Of a DNA stretch of 64,000 bases, positions 1 to 8,684 are shown piece after piece. A program made the translations under genes and the position numbers. The notes beneath the pieces were generated by a model. The model worked only from the letters and a program-made list of their open reading frames with translations. It was not told the origin of the DNA and did no database searches. Within the stretch, counting starts at the first letter, position 1; the number at the start of each line of letters is the position of its first letter. The stretch lies in assembly GCA_023457035.1 (NCBI GenBank), contig JAEWNN010000066.1:1-64000 (forward strand). Reading direction: 5' to 3'. This DNA is from Verrucomicrobiota bacterium (GTDB lineage Bacteria; Verrucomicrobiota; Verrucomicrobiia; Opitutales; Opitutaceae).

Positions 1-61
1 GCGTCGCCGTAGCCGTTCCAAGTACGGCGTGAAACGTCCCAAGGAAGCCAAGAAAGCCTAA
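1..61 (+). CDS. rpsL: 30S ribosomal protein S12, C-terminal end (partial)
   Basis: Only the last 19 codons are present; the gene starts upstream of the window. The reading frame from base 2 gives RRRSRSKYGVKRPKEAKKA and a TAA stop, which matches the basic C-terminal tail of bacterial S12 ('RSKYG.KRPK'). S12 sits at the decoding centre of the small subunit. It is followed after 8 bases by rpsG and then fusA, the usual order of the str operon. Confidence 0.93.
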   Translation, partial: RRRSRSKYGVKRPKEAKKA

Positions 62-69
62 CTTACGCC

Positions 70-543
70 ATGTCACGCCGTCGTAGAGCGACCAAGCGCC
101 CGGTTCAGCCGGACATCCGCTACCAGAACACCCTCGTTGCGCACCTGATCAACGCGATCATGGAGAGCGGCAAAAAGAGCGTTGCCCAGCGCATCGTTTA
201 CGGAGCCTTCGAGAAGGCCTCCGAGAAGCTCGAGAAGGGCAACCCGGTTGAGATTCTCACCGGTGCCCTCGAGAACGCCCGTCCCCGCATCGAGGTGAAG
301 AGCCGCCGCGTCGGTGGCGCCACCTACCAGGTGCCGGTGGAGATCGCCTTCGATCGGCAGGAGTCGCTCGGCATCCGCTGGGTGGTCGATGCCGCCTATG
401 CCCGCAAGGGGACCTCGATGCGCGATGCGCTCGCGGCCGAGATCGTCGACGCCTACAACAACACCGGCACGGTGGTGAAGAAGAAGGACGACGTCCACAA
501 GATGGCGCAGGCCAACCGCGCCTTTGCCCACCTGCGTTGGTGA
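70..543 (+). CDS. rpsG: 30S ribosomal protein S7
   Basis: S7 is a primary 16S rRNA binder that organises the head of the 30S subunit near the E site. The 157-residue product begins MSRRRRATKRPVQPD and contains the conserved segments 'NPVEILTGALENARPRIEVKSRRVGGATYQVPVEI' (read in pieces, residues about 57-91) and 'KKKDDVHKMAQANRAFAHLRW' at the end, matching the usual 156-157 residue form. The ATG at 70 is preceded by ACGCC and not by a Shine-Dalgarno sequence. The gene lies between rpsL and fusA in the str operon. Confidence 0.98.
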   Translation: MSRRRRATKRPVQPDIRYQNTLVAHLINAIMESGKKSVAQRIVYGAFEKASEKLEKGNPVEILTGALENARPRIEVKSRRVGGATYQVPVEIAFDRQESLGIRWVVDAAYARKGTSMRDALAAEIVDAYNNTGTVVKKKDDVHKMAQANRAFAHLRW

Positions 544-563
544 GCAGCACGCACCCGACCGAC

Positions 564-2741
564 ATGTCCATCACGATCGTCACGGAGAAATCCAAGCTTT
601 CCGCCGCCAACGCCCCGGCCCGTCCCGCTCCCATGGAGTGGACGCGCAACATCGGCATCGCGGCCCACATCGACGCCGGCAAGACCACCACTTCCGAGCG
701 CATTCTCTTCTACACCGGCACCGTCCACAAGATGGGCGAGGTGCATGAGGGCTCCGCGGTCACCGACTGGATGGAGCAGGAGCGCGAACGCGGCATCACC
801 ATCACCTCGGCGGCTGTTTCGTGCGCCTGGGTCCCCTCGGTGGGCCCGTTCAAGGGGATCAAGACCCGCATCAATATCATCGACACCCCCGGACACGTGG
901 ATTTCACGGCCGAGGTGGAGCGCTCGCTCCGCGTGCTCGACGGTGCGGTTTCCGTTTTCTGCGCGGTCGGCCGCGTGCAGCCCCAGTCCGAGACGGTCTG
1001 GCGCCAGGCCAACAAGTACCGCGTGCCGCGGCTGGCGTTCGTCAACAAGATGGATCGCACCGGCGCCAACTTCCTCCAGTGCATCGAGGAGATGCGGGCG
1101 AAGTTGAAGGCCAATGCCCATGCCCTCTACCTGCCGATCGGCGCCGAGGAGAACTTCGCCGGTGTGGTCGACCTTGTTCACCAGGTCGCCTACCTCTTCG
1201 AGGACAATGCCGCCGATCCGATGGGCATGACCCCGAAGATCGTCGAGATCCCCGCCGACATGAAGGCCGACGCGAAGAAGTATCGCGACGCCCTCGTGGA
1301 GGCCGTTGCCGATAGCGACGACGCGATCGCCGAGAAGTATCTGGCCGGCGAGGAGATTTCCGCGCACGAGCTCATGGTTGGCATCCGCAAGGCGACCGTT
1401 GCCATGAAGATCACCGGCGTTGTGCCGGGCTCCGCCTTCAAGAAGAAGGGTGTGCAGCGCCTGTTGGACTGCGTTGTCAACTACCTGCCGGCTCCGACCG
1501 ACATTCCCGATGCGCAGGGCCAGGACAGCGACGGCCAGCCCGTCGCCGCCAAGGCCGACGATCGCGAGAAGACCGTCGCCATCGCTTTCAAGCTCTGGAG
1601 CGATCCCTTTGTGGGCCGCCTCGTCTTCTGCCGTATCTACCAGGGGCAGATGAAGAAGGGCCAGTCCATGTACAATCCGCGCACCCGCCGCAGCGAGCGC
1701 GTCTCGCGCCTGTTGCTCATGCGCGCCATGGACAAGGAGGAGATCGAGGTCGCCTACGCCGGTGACATCTGTGCCGTCATCGGCATCAAGGACGTCATCA
1801 CTGGCGACACCCTGTGCGACGAAGATTTCGATATCCGCCTGGAACCACCGACCTTCCCCGAGACCGTCATCTCGATGTCGATCGAGCCGAAGTCGAAGGT
1901 CGACCAAGAGAAGATGGGTAACGCGCTTGCCCGTCTCGCCGCCGAAGACCCCACTTTCCGCGTCTCCACCGACGCCGAAACCGGTCAGACCATCATCGCC
2001 GGCATGGGCGAACTTCACCTCGAGATCATCCGCGACCGCATGCTGCGCGAGTTCAAGGTCGAGGCCGAAGCCGGCAAGCCGCAGATCGCTTATCGTGAGA
2101 CGATCACCAAGGCATCCGAAGGCGAGGGCAAGTTCATCCGCCAGACCGGTGGAAAGGGACAGTACGGCCACGTCTGCATCAAGCTCGAGCCCAACGAAAA
2201 GGGCAAAGGCAACGAGGTGCTCAACGAGATCGTCGGCGGTGTCATCCCCAAGGAGTTCATCAAGCCCGCGACCGAAGGCATTCTCGAGGGTACCAACAAC
2301 GGTACCATCGCTGGCTACCCCGTGGTCGACATCCGCGCCCGCATCTACGACGGTTCTTTCCACGCTGTCGACTCGTCGGAAATCGCGTTCAAGATGGCCG
2401 GCATCTTCGCTTTCAAGGAAGCGATGAAGGCCGCTGCCCCGATCTTGCTCGAGCCGATCATGAAGGTCGAGGTCACCGTCCCCGAAGAGTACCAGGGCGA
2501 CATCATGGGCGACATCAATCGTCGCCGTGGCCAGATCCAAGGTATGGAAAGCCGCGAGGGAGCCTGCATCGTCGCCGCGCTCGTTCCGCTCGAAACCATG
2601 TTCGGTTACGCCACCGACATCCGCTCCCTCTCGAAGGGCCGCGCCTCCTACTCAATGGAGCCGTCCCATTTCGACCAAGTCCCGGCGCAGGTTCTTACCC
2701 GTATCGTCGAAACGTCCACCCGCGCCCCTGCGCGCACGTAA
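564..2741 (+). CDS. fusA: Translation elongation factor G
   Basis: EF-G is the GTPase that drives ribosomal translocation. The G1 motif AHIDAGKT lies at residues 34-41, followed by the switch and G3 segment DTPGHVDF and the G4 motif NKMD; domains II to V follow to a total of 725 residues, compared with about 700 in most bacteria. I chose ATG 564, which gives a 24-residue tail before the conserved MEWTRNIGIAAH block. An in-frame ATG at 633 would remove that tail and cannot be excluded, since neither start has a clear ribosome binding site. A tuf gene, which often follows fusA, is absent: rpsJ begins 18 bases downstream. Confidence 0.97.
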   Translation: MSITIVTEKSKLSAANAPARPAPMEWTRNIGIAAHIDAGKTTTSERILFYTGTVHKMGEVHEGSAVTDWMEQERERGITITSAAVSCAWVPSVGPFKGIKTRINIIDTPGHVDFTAEVERSLRVLDGAVSVFCAVGRVQPQSETVWRQANKYRVPRLAFVNKMDRTGANFLQCIEEMRAKLKANAHALYLPIGAEENFAGVVDLVHQVAYLFEDNAADPMGMTPKIVEIPADMKADAKKYRDALVEAVADSDDAIAEKYLAGEEISAHELMVGIRKATVAMKITGVVPGSAFKKKGVQRLLDCVVNYLPAPTDIPDAQGQDSDGQPVAAKADDREKTVAIAFKLWSDPFVGRLVFCRIYQGQMKKGQSMYNPRTRRSERVSRLLLMRAMDKEEIEVAYAGDICAVIGIKDVITGDTLCDEDFDIRLEPPTFPETVISMSIEPKSKVDQEKMGNALARLAAEDPTFRVSTDAETGQTIIAGMGELHLEIIRDRMLREFKVEAEAGKPQIAYRETITKASEGEGKFIRQTGGKGQYGHVCIKLEPNEKGKGNEVLNEIVGGVIPKEFIKPATEGILEGTNNGTIAGYPVVDIRARIYDGSFHAVDSSEIAFKMAGIFAFKEAMKAAAPILLEPIMKVEVTVPEEYQGDIMGDINRRRGQIQGMESREGACIVAALVPLETMFGYATDIRSLSKGRASYSMEPSHFDQVPAQVLTRIVETSTRAPART

Positions 2742-2759
2742 TCCCGACGCACCGCACCC

Positions 2760-3068
2760 ATGAAAGGTCAACGCATTCGCATCAAGCTTCAGGGCTTCGA
2801 CTATCGCATCATCGACCAGTCGGCCTCCGAGATCGTCGAGACGGCCAAGCGCTCCGGCGCCCGTGTGTCGGGCCCGGTCCCGCTGCCCACGCGCATCGAG
2901 AAGCTCTCGGTCAACCGCTCCCCGCACGTGGACAAGAAGTCCATGGAACAGTTCGAGATCCGCACCCACAAGCGGCTCCTCGACATCATCGAGCCCACGG
3001 CCCAAACGGTCGACGAGCTCAAGAAACTCAATCTCCCGTCCGGCGTCGATATCACTATCAACGTATGA
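2760..3068 (+). CDS. rpsJ: 30S ribosomal protein S10
   Basis: S10 is a 30S head protein and, as NusE, part of the antitermination complex. The 102-residue product starts [20 protein letters not shown] and carries '[39 protein letters not shown]' in successive blocks, the diagnostic loop of S10, and ends in a short beta strand '[10 protein letters not shown]'. Length agrees with the family. It is the first gene of the S10 cluster and is separated from rplC by a 99-base spacer that contains a hairpin. Confidence 0.98.
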   Translation: MKGQRIRIKLQGFDYRIIDQSASEIVETAKRSGARVSGPVPLPTRIEKLSVNRSPHVDKKSMEQFEIRTHKRLLDIIEPTAQTVDELKKLNLPSGVDITINV

Positions 3069-3092
3069 CGGTGTGACCCACCAGCCTTAGGC

Positions 3093-3120
3093 GACGGCCC
3101 GCCCTTGCGGGCGCCGCGTC
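3093..3120 (+). other. Hairpin in the rpsJ-rplC spacer
   Basis: A 6-bp perfect GC stem GCCCGC/GCGGGC (3097-3102 with 3107-3112) closes a CCTT loop; a further GACG/CGTC pairing (3093-3096 with 3117-3120) can form outside a bulge. There is no T tract, so it is unlikely to be an efficient terminator. It could be an mRNA processing or regulatory structure before the L3-L4 genes. Seen in sequence; role inferred. Confidence 0.5.
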
Positions 3121-3167
3121 TAATGTAGGTCCCGTAAACGGATAACCTCCACCTACCGCTTAGAAAC

Positions 3168-3806
3168 ATGATCCAAACAATCCTCGGCAAAAAAGTCGGG
3201 ATGACGCAGGTGTACGACGGCGATAACGCCCTCGTCCCCGTCACCGTCGTCGAAGCCGGTCCCTGCCCGGTCGTGCAGGTCAAGACGGTCGAGACCGACG
3301 GTTATAATGCCGTCCAGCTCGGCTTTGGTCCCCAGAAGGAGCAGCGCCTCAGCAAGGCCGAGGTCGGCCACGCGAAGAAGGCTGGCGTCGCCGCTGTGAG
3401 CCGCCTCTCGGAAGTGCGTCTCGCCGCCGCTCCCGAAGCCAAGACCGGTGACATCGTCACGGTCGAAATCTTCAAGGAAGGCCAACTGGTCGACGTGACC
3501 GGTGAGACCAAGGGCAAAGGCTTCCAGGGCGTCCAGTTCCGCTTCAAGACCAAGGGTGGCCGCGCCTCCCATGGCTCGATGTTCCACCGCCGAATCGGTG
3601 CCATCGGTATGCGCCAGACTCCCGGCCGCGTCTTCAAGAATCAAAAGATGCCCGGCCACATGGGTGCGGTGAACCGCACCGTCCAGAACCTCAAGGTCGT
3701 CAAGGTCCTCGCCGACAAGAATCTGCTGCTCGTTCGCGGTGCGATTCCCGGCTGCAACGGATCCGACGTCATCATCCGCTCCGCCATCAAGGCGGTTAAA
3801 GCCTAA
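3168..3806 (+). CDS. rplC: 50S ribosomal protein L3
   Basis: L3 nucleates 23S rRNA folding and reaches toward the peptidyl transferase centre. The 212-residue product begins MIQTILGKKVGMTQVY and contains the extended-loop signature 'GKGFQGVQFRFKTKGGRASHGSMFHRRIGAIGMRQTPGRVFKNQKMPGHMG' (residues about 119-165, read in pieces), including the glutamine usually methylated by PrmB. Size is typical (about 209). The ATG at 3168 lacks a Shine-Dalgarno. The stop codon is part of TAAGGAG, which provides the ribosome binding site of rplD. Confidence 0.98.
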   Translation: MIQTILGKKVGMTQVYDGDNALVPVTVVEAGPCPVVQVKTVETDGYNAVQLGFGPQKEQRLSKAEVGHAKKAGVAAVSRLSEVRLAAAPEAKTGDIVTVEIFKEGQLVDVTGETKGKGFQGVQFRFKTKGGRASHGSMFHRRIGAIGMRQTPGRVFKNQKMPGHMGAVNRTVQNLKVVKVLADKNLLLVRGAIPGCNGSDVIIRSAIKAVKA

Positions 3807-3820
3807 GGAGCGCCCACGAC

Positions 3821-4453
3821 ATGAAGCTCAAAGTTTACTCCGCTGATGGCTCGCAGTTCGTCGAGAAGGATTTCGACGGCATCGAGACCTTCGAAGGCGA
3901 CAAGGGCCTGCAGGCCGTCAAGCAGGTCGCCGTCGCGCACCGCGCCAACGCCCGCCAGGGCACCCGCAGCACCAAGACCCGCGGTGAGGTCTCCGGCGGC
4001 GGCAAGAAGCCGTTCAAGCAGAAGGGCACCGGCCGCGCTCGCGCTGGCTCGACCCGTTCGCCGCTCTGGTCCGGTGGTGGCGTGGTCTTCGGACCGCGTC
4101 CGCAGGACTTCTCCCAGAAGATCAACGCCAAGGTGAAGAATCTCGCCCTGCGCCGCGCCTTCTTCGATCGCGCCGTCGCCGGTGAGATCGAGGTGATCGA
4201 GCGCTTCGAGGCCGCCGCAGCCAAGACCAAGGAGATCAACTCCGTCGTCGGCCGCATCGCCCCGGAAGGCAAGATCCTCATCGTCGACGCGCCCTTCGGC
4301 ACCGAAGTTCGCCGCGCCGCCCGCAACCTCGAGCGCGTCTTCATCCAAGACGCCACCCAGCTCAACACCCTCGACCTGACCCAGTACCGGAAGGTGATCC
4401 TCTCCGAGAAGGCGCTCGAGAACGTCATCGCCCGCATGAAGGGAGGCAACTGA
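3821..4453 (+). CDS. rplD: 50S ribosomal protein L4
   Basis: L4 binds 23S rRNA domain I and lines the exit tunnel; in some bacteria it also represses the S10 operon. The 210-residue product carries the long loop 'RSTKTRGEVSGGGKKPFKQKGTGRARAGS' (about residues 50-78, read in pieces) and 'SPLWSGGGVVFGP', both characteristic. A clear AAGGAG at 3805-3810 precedes the ATG by 10 bases. The stop TGA overlaps the ATG of rplW by one base (TGATG), so the two are translationally coupled. Confidence 0.98.
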   Translation: MKLKVYSADGSQFVEKDFDGIETFEGDKGLQAVKQVAVAHRANARQGTRSTKTRGEVSGGGKKPFKQKGTGRARAGSTRSPLWSGGGVVFGPRPQDFSQKINAKVKNLALRRAFFDRAVAGEIEVIERFEAAAAKTKEINSVVGRIAPEGKILIVDAPFGTEVRRAARNLERVFIQDATQLNTLDLTQYRKVILSEKALENVIARMKGGN

Positions 4454-4737
4454 TGAAGCCCGCCTACGAAGTTCTTAAGACCATCCGCCTGACGGAGAAG
4501 TCCAACAAGCAGTCTTCCGAGTTCGGTCAGTACACCTTCGAGGTGTTCCCCGAGGCCACGAAGCAGCATGTCCGTTCCGCCGTCGAGGCCACCTTCAAGG
4601 TCGGCGTCAAGCGCGTGAACATCATCAACGTGAAGGGCAAGCCGAAGCGCGACCGCCGCGGTCGCCCGACGACCCGCTCCGACTACAAGAAGGCCATCGT
4701 CACCCTGAAGAAGGGCGACAAGATCGAGCTCGCCTGA
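4453..4737 (+). CDS. rplW: 50S ribosomal protein L23
   Basis: L23 sits at the tunnel exit and docks trigger factor, SRP and SecYEG. The 94-residue product starts MKPAYEVLKTIRLTEKSNKQ and contains 'YTFEVFPEATKQHVRSAVEATFKVGVKRVN' (in pieces), the usual L23 core. It overlaps rplD by one base, and a GGGAGG sequence inside the end of rplD serves as its ribosome binding site. Length is typical (about 95). Confidence 0.98.
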   Translation: MKPAYEVLKTIRLTEKSNKQSSEFGQYTFEVFPEATKQHVRSAVEATFKVGVKRVNIINVKGKPKRDRRGRPTTRSDYKKAIVTLKKGDKIELA

Positions 4738-4759
4738 GCCGCACACCGGAGACACCACC

Positions 4760-5623
4760 ATGCCTCTCAAGCAATTCCGTCCCATCACCCCGACTCAGCG
4801 CTACCTGATCCTCAACGTTGATCCGGAGCTCTCGAAGAAGAAGCCCGAAGCGCGCCTCACCGAGTCGACCCGCAAGTCGGGCGGTCGCAACTGCTACGGC
4901 CGCATCACGTCGCGTCGCCGCGGCGGTGGTCACCGTCGCCGTTATCGCATCGTCGACTTCCGTCGCAACAAGCTCGACATCCCGGCCAGCGTCCAAGCCC
5001 TCGAGTACGATCCGAACCGTTCGGCGAACCTTGCCCTCCTGGCCTACGTCGACGGCGAGAAGCGCTACATCATCGCCCCAAAGGGCCTGAAGGTCGGCGC
5101 CAAGGTCGTCTCCAGCGACAAGACCCCCGAGGAGTTCCTCCCCGGCTGTTCTTACCCGCTCTCGATCATCCCTGCGGCCACCTTCATCCACTGTGTCGAG
5201 CTTCTGCCCGGGCAGGGTGCGGTCATTGCCCGCTCGGCCGGCAATGCCGCCCAACTCGTCAACATCGAGGGGGACAACGCGATCATTCGTATGCCCAGCG
5301 GAGAGATCCGCATGGTCAACAAGCGCTGCCGTGCCACGATCGGCGAGGTCGGCAATGGCGACCACATGAACCAGTCCCTCGGCAAGGCGGGTCGCAACCG
5401 TTGGCTCGGCCGCCGTCCCCGCGTGCGCGGTGTGGCCATGAACCCGGTCGACCACCCCAACGGTGGCGGTCAGGGCAAGTCCAAGGGTGGTGGCGGTCGC
5501 CAGCACCTCGTCTCCCCGTGGGGCCAGCTCGCCAAGGGCTTTCCGACCCGCAAGCGGTCGAAGACGACCAACGCCCTCATCATTACCCGCAAGAACGGCC
5601 GTAAGCCGCGCGGCAAGAAATAA
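4760..5623 (+). CDS. rplB: 50S ribosomal protein L2
   Basis: L2 is essential for subunit association and peptidyl transferase assembly. The 287-residue product begins MPLKQFRPITPTQRY and contains 'GGGHRRRYRIVDFRR', 'EYDPNRSANLALLAY' and near the C terminus 'GVAMNPVDHPNGGGQGKSKGG', whose histidine is the conserved L2 residue near the catalytic centre. Length is slightly above the usual 273-277. Start context is CACCACCATG with no strong Shine-Dalgarno. Confidence 0.98.
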   Translation: MPLKQFRPITPTQRYLILNVDPELSKKKPEARLTESTRKSGGRNCYGRITSRRRGGGHRRRYRIVDFRRNKLDIPASVQALEYDPNRSANLALLAYVDGEKRYIIAPKGLKVGAKVVSSDKTPEEFLPGCSYPLSIIPAATFIHCVELLPGQGAVIARSAGNAAQLVNIEGDNAIIRMPSGEIRMVNKRCRATIGEVGNGDHMNQSLGKAGRNRWLGRRPRVRGVAMNPVDHPNGGGQGKSKGGGGRQHLVSPWGQLAKGFPTRKRSKTTNALIITRKNGRKPRGKK

Positions 5624-5657
5624 CCCAACCGCCGCGTAACCCAAACGATTTCACGCC

Positions 5658-5933
5658 ATGGCTCGTTCAATCAAGAAAGGCTTCTTCGTCGACCCGCACC
5701 TCTCGGAGAAATTCGAGAAGGCGAAGAAGGCCAACAACAAGAAGCCCCTCCAGACGTGGTCGCGTCGTTCGACCATCACCCCCGACTTTGTCGGTGTCAC
5801 GTTCAACGTCCATAACGGCAAGGCCTTCGTCCCGGTCTTCGTGACCGAGAATATGGTCGGCCACAAACTCGGCGAATTCGCCCCGACGCGCTTCTTCAAG
5901 GCGCACGGCGCCCACACCGCCAAGGCCGTCTGA
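5658..5933 (+). CDS. rpsS: 30S ribosomal protein S19
   Basis: S19 forms a complex with S13 in the 30S head and contacts the A-site tRNA region. The 91-residue product starts [20 protein letters not shown] and contains '[51 protein letters not shown]' (in pieces), the typical S19 core. Length is normal (91-93). The start lacks a Shine-Dalgarno. The 62-base spacer to rplV contains a GC hairpin. Confidence 0.98.
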   Translation: MARSIKKGFFVDPHLSEKFEKAKKANNKKPLQTWSRRSTITPDFVGVTFNVHNGKAFVPVFVTENMVGHKLGEFAPTRFFKAHGAHTAKAV

Positions 5934-5946
5934 TGCAACAGGGCAG

Positions 5947-5975
5947 GGCCGCCCGCCTTTCCGGCGCCGGCGGCC
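5947..5975 (+). other. Hairpin in the rpsS-rplV spacer
   Basis: Perfect 7-bp stem GGCCGCC (5947-5953) with GGCGGCC (5969-5975) around a GC-rich loop. No T tract follows. One of several hairpins placed in the longer spacers of this ribosomal cluster. Confidence 0.5.
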
Positions 5976-5995
5976 AGCCGTAAAACACCACCACC

Positions 5996-6340
5996 ATGGA
6001 AGTCCAAGCTCTTACCCGGTTCGCCCGGATGTCCCCGAAGAAGATGCGCGAGGTCGCTCGCGAGATCCAGGGGCTCGCTGCTCCGCAGGCCGTCGAACTG
6101 CTCACCCTCATCCCGCGCAAATCCGCCCGCCTCATCGTCAAGACGTTGAAGTCGGCCATCGCGAACGCGGAGAACAACAACAACCTCTCCTCCGACAACC
6201 TCGTCGTGGCCTCCGCCGTGATCGAGACCGGTCCGGTGCTCAAGCGCTTCAAAGCCGGTGCCCGCGGTTCCGCGATGCCCCGCCGCAAGAAGATGTCGCA
6301 CATCCGCATCGTCCTCTCCGAAGCCGCCGCAACCAAGTAA
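5996..6340 (+). CDS. rplV: 50S ribosomal protein L22
   Basis: L22 lines the polypeptide exit tunnel with L4; its beta hairpin is a site of macrolide resistance mutations. The 114-residue product starts [24 protein letters not shown] and ends with '[35 protein letters not shown]' (in pieces), the extended loop and final strand. Length is typical. The start follows CACCACCACC without a Shine-Dalgarno. rpsC begins 4 bases after its stop. Confidence 0.98.
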   Translation: MEVQALTRFARMSPKKMREVAREIQGLAAPQAVELLTLIPRKSARLIVKTLKSAIANAENNNNLSSDNLVVASAVIETGPVLKRFKAGARGSAMPRRKKMSHIRIVLSEAAATK

Positions 6341-6344
6341 CGCC

Positions 6345-6980
6345 ATGGGACAAAAGACCAATCCGATCGGTTTCCGCCTGGCCGTCCGCCGTAACTGGCA
6401 GTCGCGCTGGTTCGCGCGCAAGAAGGAATTCGGCCTGCTCCTCGCCGAGGACCAGAAGATCCGCGAGCAGCTCATGGGCAAGCTCAAGCTCGCCTCTGTG
6501 CCGCGCATCTTCATCGAGCGCGCCGCCAACCGCGTGCGGGTGAAGGTGTTCACCGCCCGCCCGGGCATCGTCATCGGCCGCAAGGGCCAGGAGGTCGAGA
6601 AGATCAAGGAAGATCTCGCCAAGCTCACCGGCAAGGAGATCCTGCTCGATATCCAGGAGGTCAAGAAGCCCGAGATCGAGGCCCAGCTCGTCGCCGAGAA
6701 CATCTGCCTCCAGCTCGAGCGCCGCATCTCCTACCGTCGCGCGATGAAGAAGGCCATGCAGATGGCGATGAGCCTCGGTGCCGATGGCATCAAGCTTCAG
6801 GCCTCCGGCCGCCTCGGTGGCTCGGAAATCGCCCGTCGCGAGCTGCAGCGCACCGGTCGCGTGCCGCTCCATACCCTCCGCGAGAACATCGACTACGGTT
6901 TCGCCGAGGCCCACACCGTTTACGGCAAGATCGGCGTGAAGTGCTGGATCTGCAAGAAGGACACCGACAACAACAACTGA
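6345..6980 (+). CDS. rpsC: 30S ribosomal protein S3
   Basis: S3 lies at the mRNA entry channel and contributes to helicase activity. The 211-residue product from ATG 6345 starts [22 protein letters not shown], the canonical S3 N terminus, which decides the start. The type-II KH segment '[21 protein letters not shown]' lies near residues 66-86, and '[19 protein letters not shown]' in the C-terminal domain. The start context is CGCCATG with no Shine-Dalgarno. It is followed by rplP after 7 bases. Confidence 0.98.
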   Translation: MGQKTNPIGFRLAVRRNWQSRWFARKKEFGLLLAEDQKIREQLMGKLKLASVPRIFIERAANRVRVKVFTARPGIVIGRKGQEVEKIKEDLAKLTGKEILLDIQEVKKPEIEAQLVAENICLQLERRISYRRAMKKAMQMAMSLGADGIKLQASGRLGGSEIARRELQRTGRVPLHTLRENIDYGFAEAHTVYGKIGVKCWICKKDTDNNN

Positions 6981-6987
6981 GCCCACC

Positions 6988-7410
6988 ATGGCCCTTCAAC
7001 CTGCACGCACCAAATTCCGTCGCGCCCAAAAGGGCAGCAACGCCGGCAAGGCCAAACGCGGCAACACGATCGCGTTCGGCGAATACGCCATCCAGGCCAT
7101 GGACCGCGTCCGTCTCGACGGCCGCCAGCTCGAAGCCGCTCGTGTGGCGATCAACCGCCACCTCAAGCGCAAGGGCAAGGTCTGGATCCGCGTTTTCCCG
7201 CACATGCCGGTCACCAAGCACCCTGCCGAAGCCCGAATGGGTCGAGGCAAAGGCGCGGTCGAATTCTACGTCGCGCTGATCAAGCCCGGCGCCATCCTTT
7301 TCGAGCTCGCCGGTGTTCCGCTCACCATCGCCCGCGAGGCGATGCGCTTGGCCGACACCAAGCTGCCCTGCAAGTGCCGCTTCATCGCCCGTGAGGGCGT
7401 TGCGGCCTGA
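6988..7410 (+). CDS. rplP: 50S ribosomal protein L16
   Basis: L16 helps position the A-site tRNA acceptor arm. The 140-residue product begins [16 protein letters not shown] and contains '[28 protein letters not shown]' and '[19 protein letters not shown]' (in pieces), including the GKG loop near the peptidyl transferase centre. Length is typical (136-141). The start is preceded by CCACC and not by a purine-rich site. Confidence 0.98.
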   Translation: MALQPARTKFRRAQKGSNAGKAKRGNTIAFGEYAIQAMDRVRLDGRQLEAARVAINRHLKRKGKVWIRVFPHMPVTKHPAEARMGRGKGAVEFYVALIKPGAILFELAGVPLTIAREAMRLADTKLPCKCRFIAREGVAA

Positions 7411-7445
7411 GCGCGCCCACAACCGCCGCCACCAAACGAGACGCC

Positions 7446-7661
7446 ATGAAACCCAAGGACATCCGCGAGCTCTCCATTGCGGAGATCGAAGCGAAGCTTC
7501 GCGAGACCCGCGAAACCCTCCTCCAGAGCAACCTGCGCAAGCACACCGGCCAGATCGACAAGCCCCATACGTTCAAGGCGTATCGCAAGGACATCGCCCG
7601 GCTGGAGACCATCCTCACCCAAAAGAAGCAGGCCGCCGCGGCTCCCGCGGCCGCCCGTTAA
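7446..7661 (+). CDS. rpmC: 50S ribosomal protein L29
   Basis: L29 is a two-helix protein near the tunnel exit next to L23. The 71-residue product [20 protein letters not shown] contains '[33 protein letters not shown]' (in pieces); the usual motif 'R..IARI.T.L' is recognisable. Length is typical. An Ala-rich tail ends the protein. Confidence 0.95.
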   Translation: MKPKDIRELSIAEIEAKLRETRETLLQSNLRKHTGQIDKPHTFKAYRKDIARLETILTQKKQAAAAPAAAR

Positions 7662-7679
7662 CACGGAGCGCCCAAGACT

Positions 7680-7982
7680 ATGGAAGCCGCCAAACGCACC
7701 GAACGGAAGATCCTCCTCGGCACTGTCACCAGCCGGATGGGCGACAAGTCCGTCAAGGTCACCATCCCCTTCAAGATTCCGCACCCTCGCTACCTGAAGG
7801 TCATCAATCGCAAGACCGTCGTGCACGTGCATGACGAGAAGAACGAGACCAAGATCGGCGACAAGGTCGAGATCATGGAAACCCGCCCGCTCAGCCGCCT
7901 CAAGCGCTGGCGCGTGCTCAAGGTTGTCCACGCCGCCAACAACAACGCCCTCGAGGCCAACCTCGAACCGTCCAAGGAGTAA
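7680..7982 (+). CDS. rpsQ: 30S ribosomal protein S17
   Basis: S17 is an OB-fold 16S rRNA binder of the 30S body. The 100-residue product has 'RKILLGTVTSRMGDKSVKVTI', 'HPRYLKVINRKTVVHVHDEKNETKIGDKVEIMETRPLS' and 'KRWRVLKVV' (in pieces), matching the family although slightly longer than the usual 80-90 because of a C-terminal tail. ACGGAG lies 11 bases before the ATG. Confidence 0.97.
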   Translation: MEAAKRTERKILLGTVTSRMGDKSVKVTIPFKIPHPRYLKVINRKTVVHVHDEKNETKIGDKVEIMETRPLSRLKRWRVLKVVHAANNNALEANLEPSKE

Positions 7983-7988
7983 CGCGCC

Positions 7989-8354
7989 ATGATCCAGATG
8001 CGTTCCATTCTCGACGTCGCCGATAACACCGGCGCGCGCAAGGCCTCGATGATCAGCCGTATGGGCCAGAACACCGACATCGCCCATGTCGGCGACATCA
8101 TCACGGTCAACATCAAGGACAGCAGCCCCGACGCCACCGTCAAGAAGGGTGAAGTCGCCAAGGCCGTCATCGTCCGCACTCGCGCGCCCCTGCGCCGTGC
8201 CGATGGCAGCTACCTGCGCTTCGACAACAACGCCGTCGTCATCATCGATGCCGAAGGCAATCCCAAGGGCACCCGCATCTTCGGGCCCGTCGCCCGCGAG
8301 CTGCGCGCGAAGAACTTCATGAAGATCGTCTCCCTCGCTCCGGAGGTCCTCTGA
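7989..8354 (+). CDS. rplN: 50S ribosomal protein L14
   Basis: L14 forms inter-subunit bridge B8 and is the docking site of RsfS. The 121-residue product begins [22 protein letters not shown] and ends '[24 protein letters not shown]' (in pieces), both diagnostic. AAGGAG from the end of rpsQ is 6 bases before the ATG. The stop TGA overlaps the ATG of rplX (TGATG). Confidence 0.98.
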   Translation: MIQMRSILDVADNTGARKASMISRMGQNTDIAHVGDIITVNIKDSSPDATVKKGEVAKAVIVRTRAPLRRADGSYLRFDNNAVVIIDAEGNPKGTRIFGPVARELRAKNFMKIVSLAPEVL

Positions 8355-8623
8355 TGAAGCAAAAATTCCACATCAAACGTGGCGACACCGTCGCCGTCGT
8401 CGCCGGCTCTCACAAGGGCAAGCAGGGCAAGGTCCTCGAGATCCGCGCCGCCAAGCAGCGCGCGGTCGTCGAAGGTGTTGCCATGATCAAGCGCCACGAG
8501 CGCAAGTCCCAAGCCAATCCCCAGGGTGCCATCGTCGAACGCGAGGGCTCCATCCACGTCTCAAACCTCAAGGTGGTGACCGCCGCCGAGAAACCCGCCG
8601 CAAAAAAGGCTGGCAAGGCGTAG
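8354..8623 (+). CDS. rplX: 50S ribosomal protein L24
   Basis: L24 starts 50S assembly at the 5' end of 23S rRNA and has a KOW motif. The 89-residue product starts [30 protein letters not shown] (in pieces), which is the KOW region. A GGAGG inside rplN serves as ribosome binding site, and the ATG overlaps the rplN stop. The protein is at the short end of the family (about 100-105) and ends in a Lys/Ala tail. Confidence 0.97.
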   Translation: MKQKFHIKRGDTVAVVAGSHKGKQGKVLEIRAAKQRAVVEGVAMIKRHERKSQANPQGAIVEREGSIHVSNLKVVTAAEKPAAKKAGKA

Positions 8624-8628
8624 TCCTG

Positions 8629-8648
8629 AGTTGTCACTCTGACCAACT
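8629..8648 (+). other. Hairpin in the rplX-rplE spacer
   Basis: AGTTGTCA (8629-8636) pairs with TGA-C-CAACT (8640-8648) with one bulged C, closing a CTC loop. No T tract. One of the set of structured spacers in this cluster. Confidence 0.45.
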
Positions 8649-8684
8649 TACCACGCTGCCGGGTCGGAAATCCGGCGCACACCC

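Noticed and set aside
453..2540. Long antisense open frame across fusA (minus strand, about 695 codons)
   Set aside because: High-GC DNA keeps antisense frames open. The predicted protein is Asp/Gly/Leu-rich without motifs, and fusA on the other strand is unambiguous.
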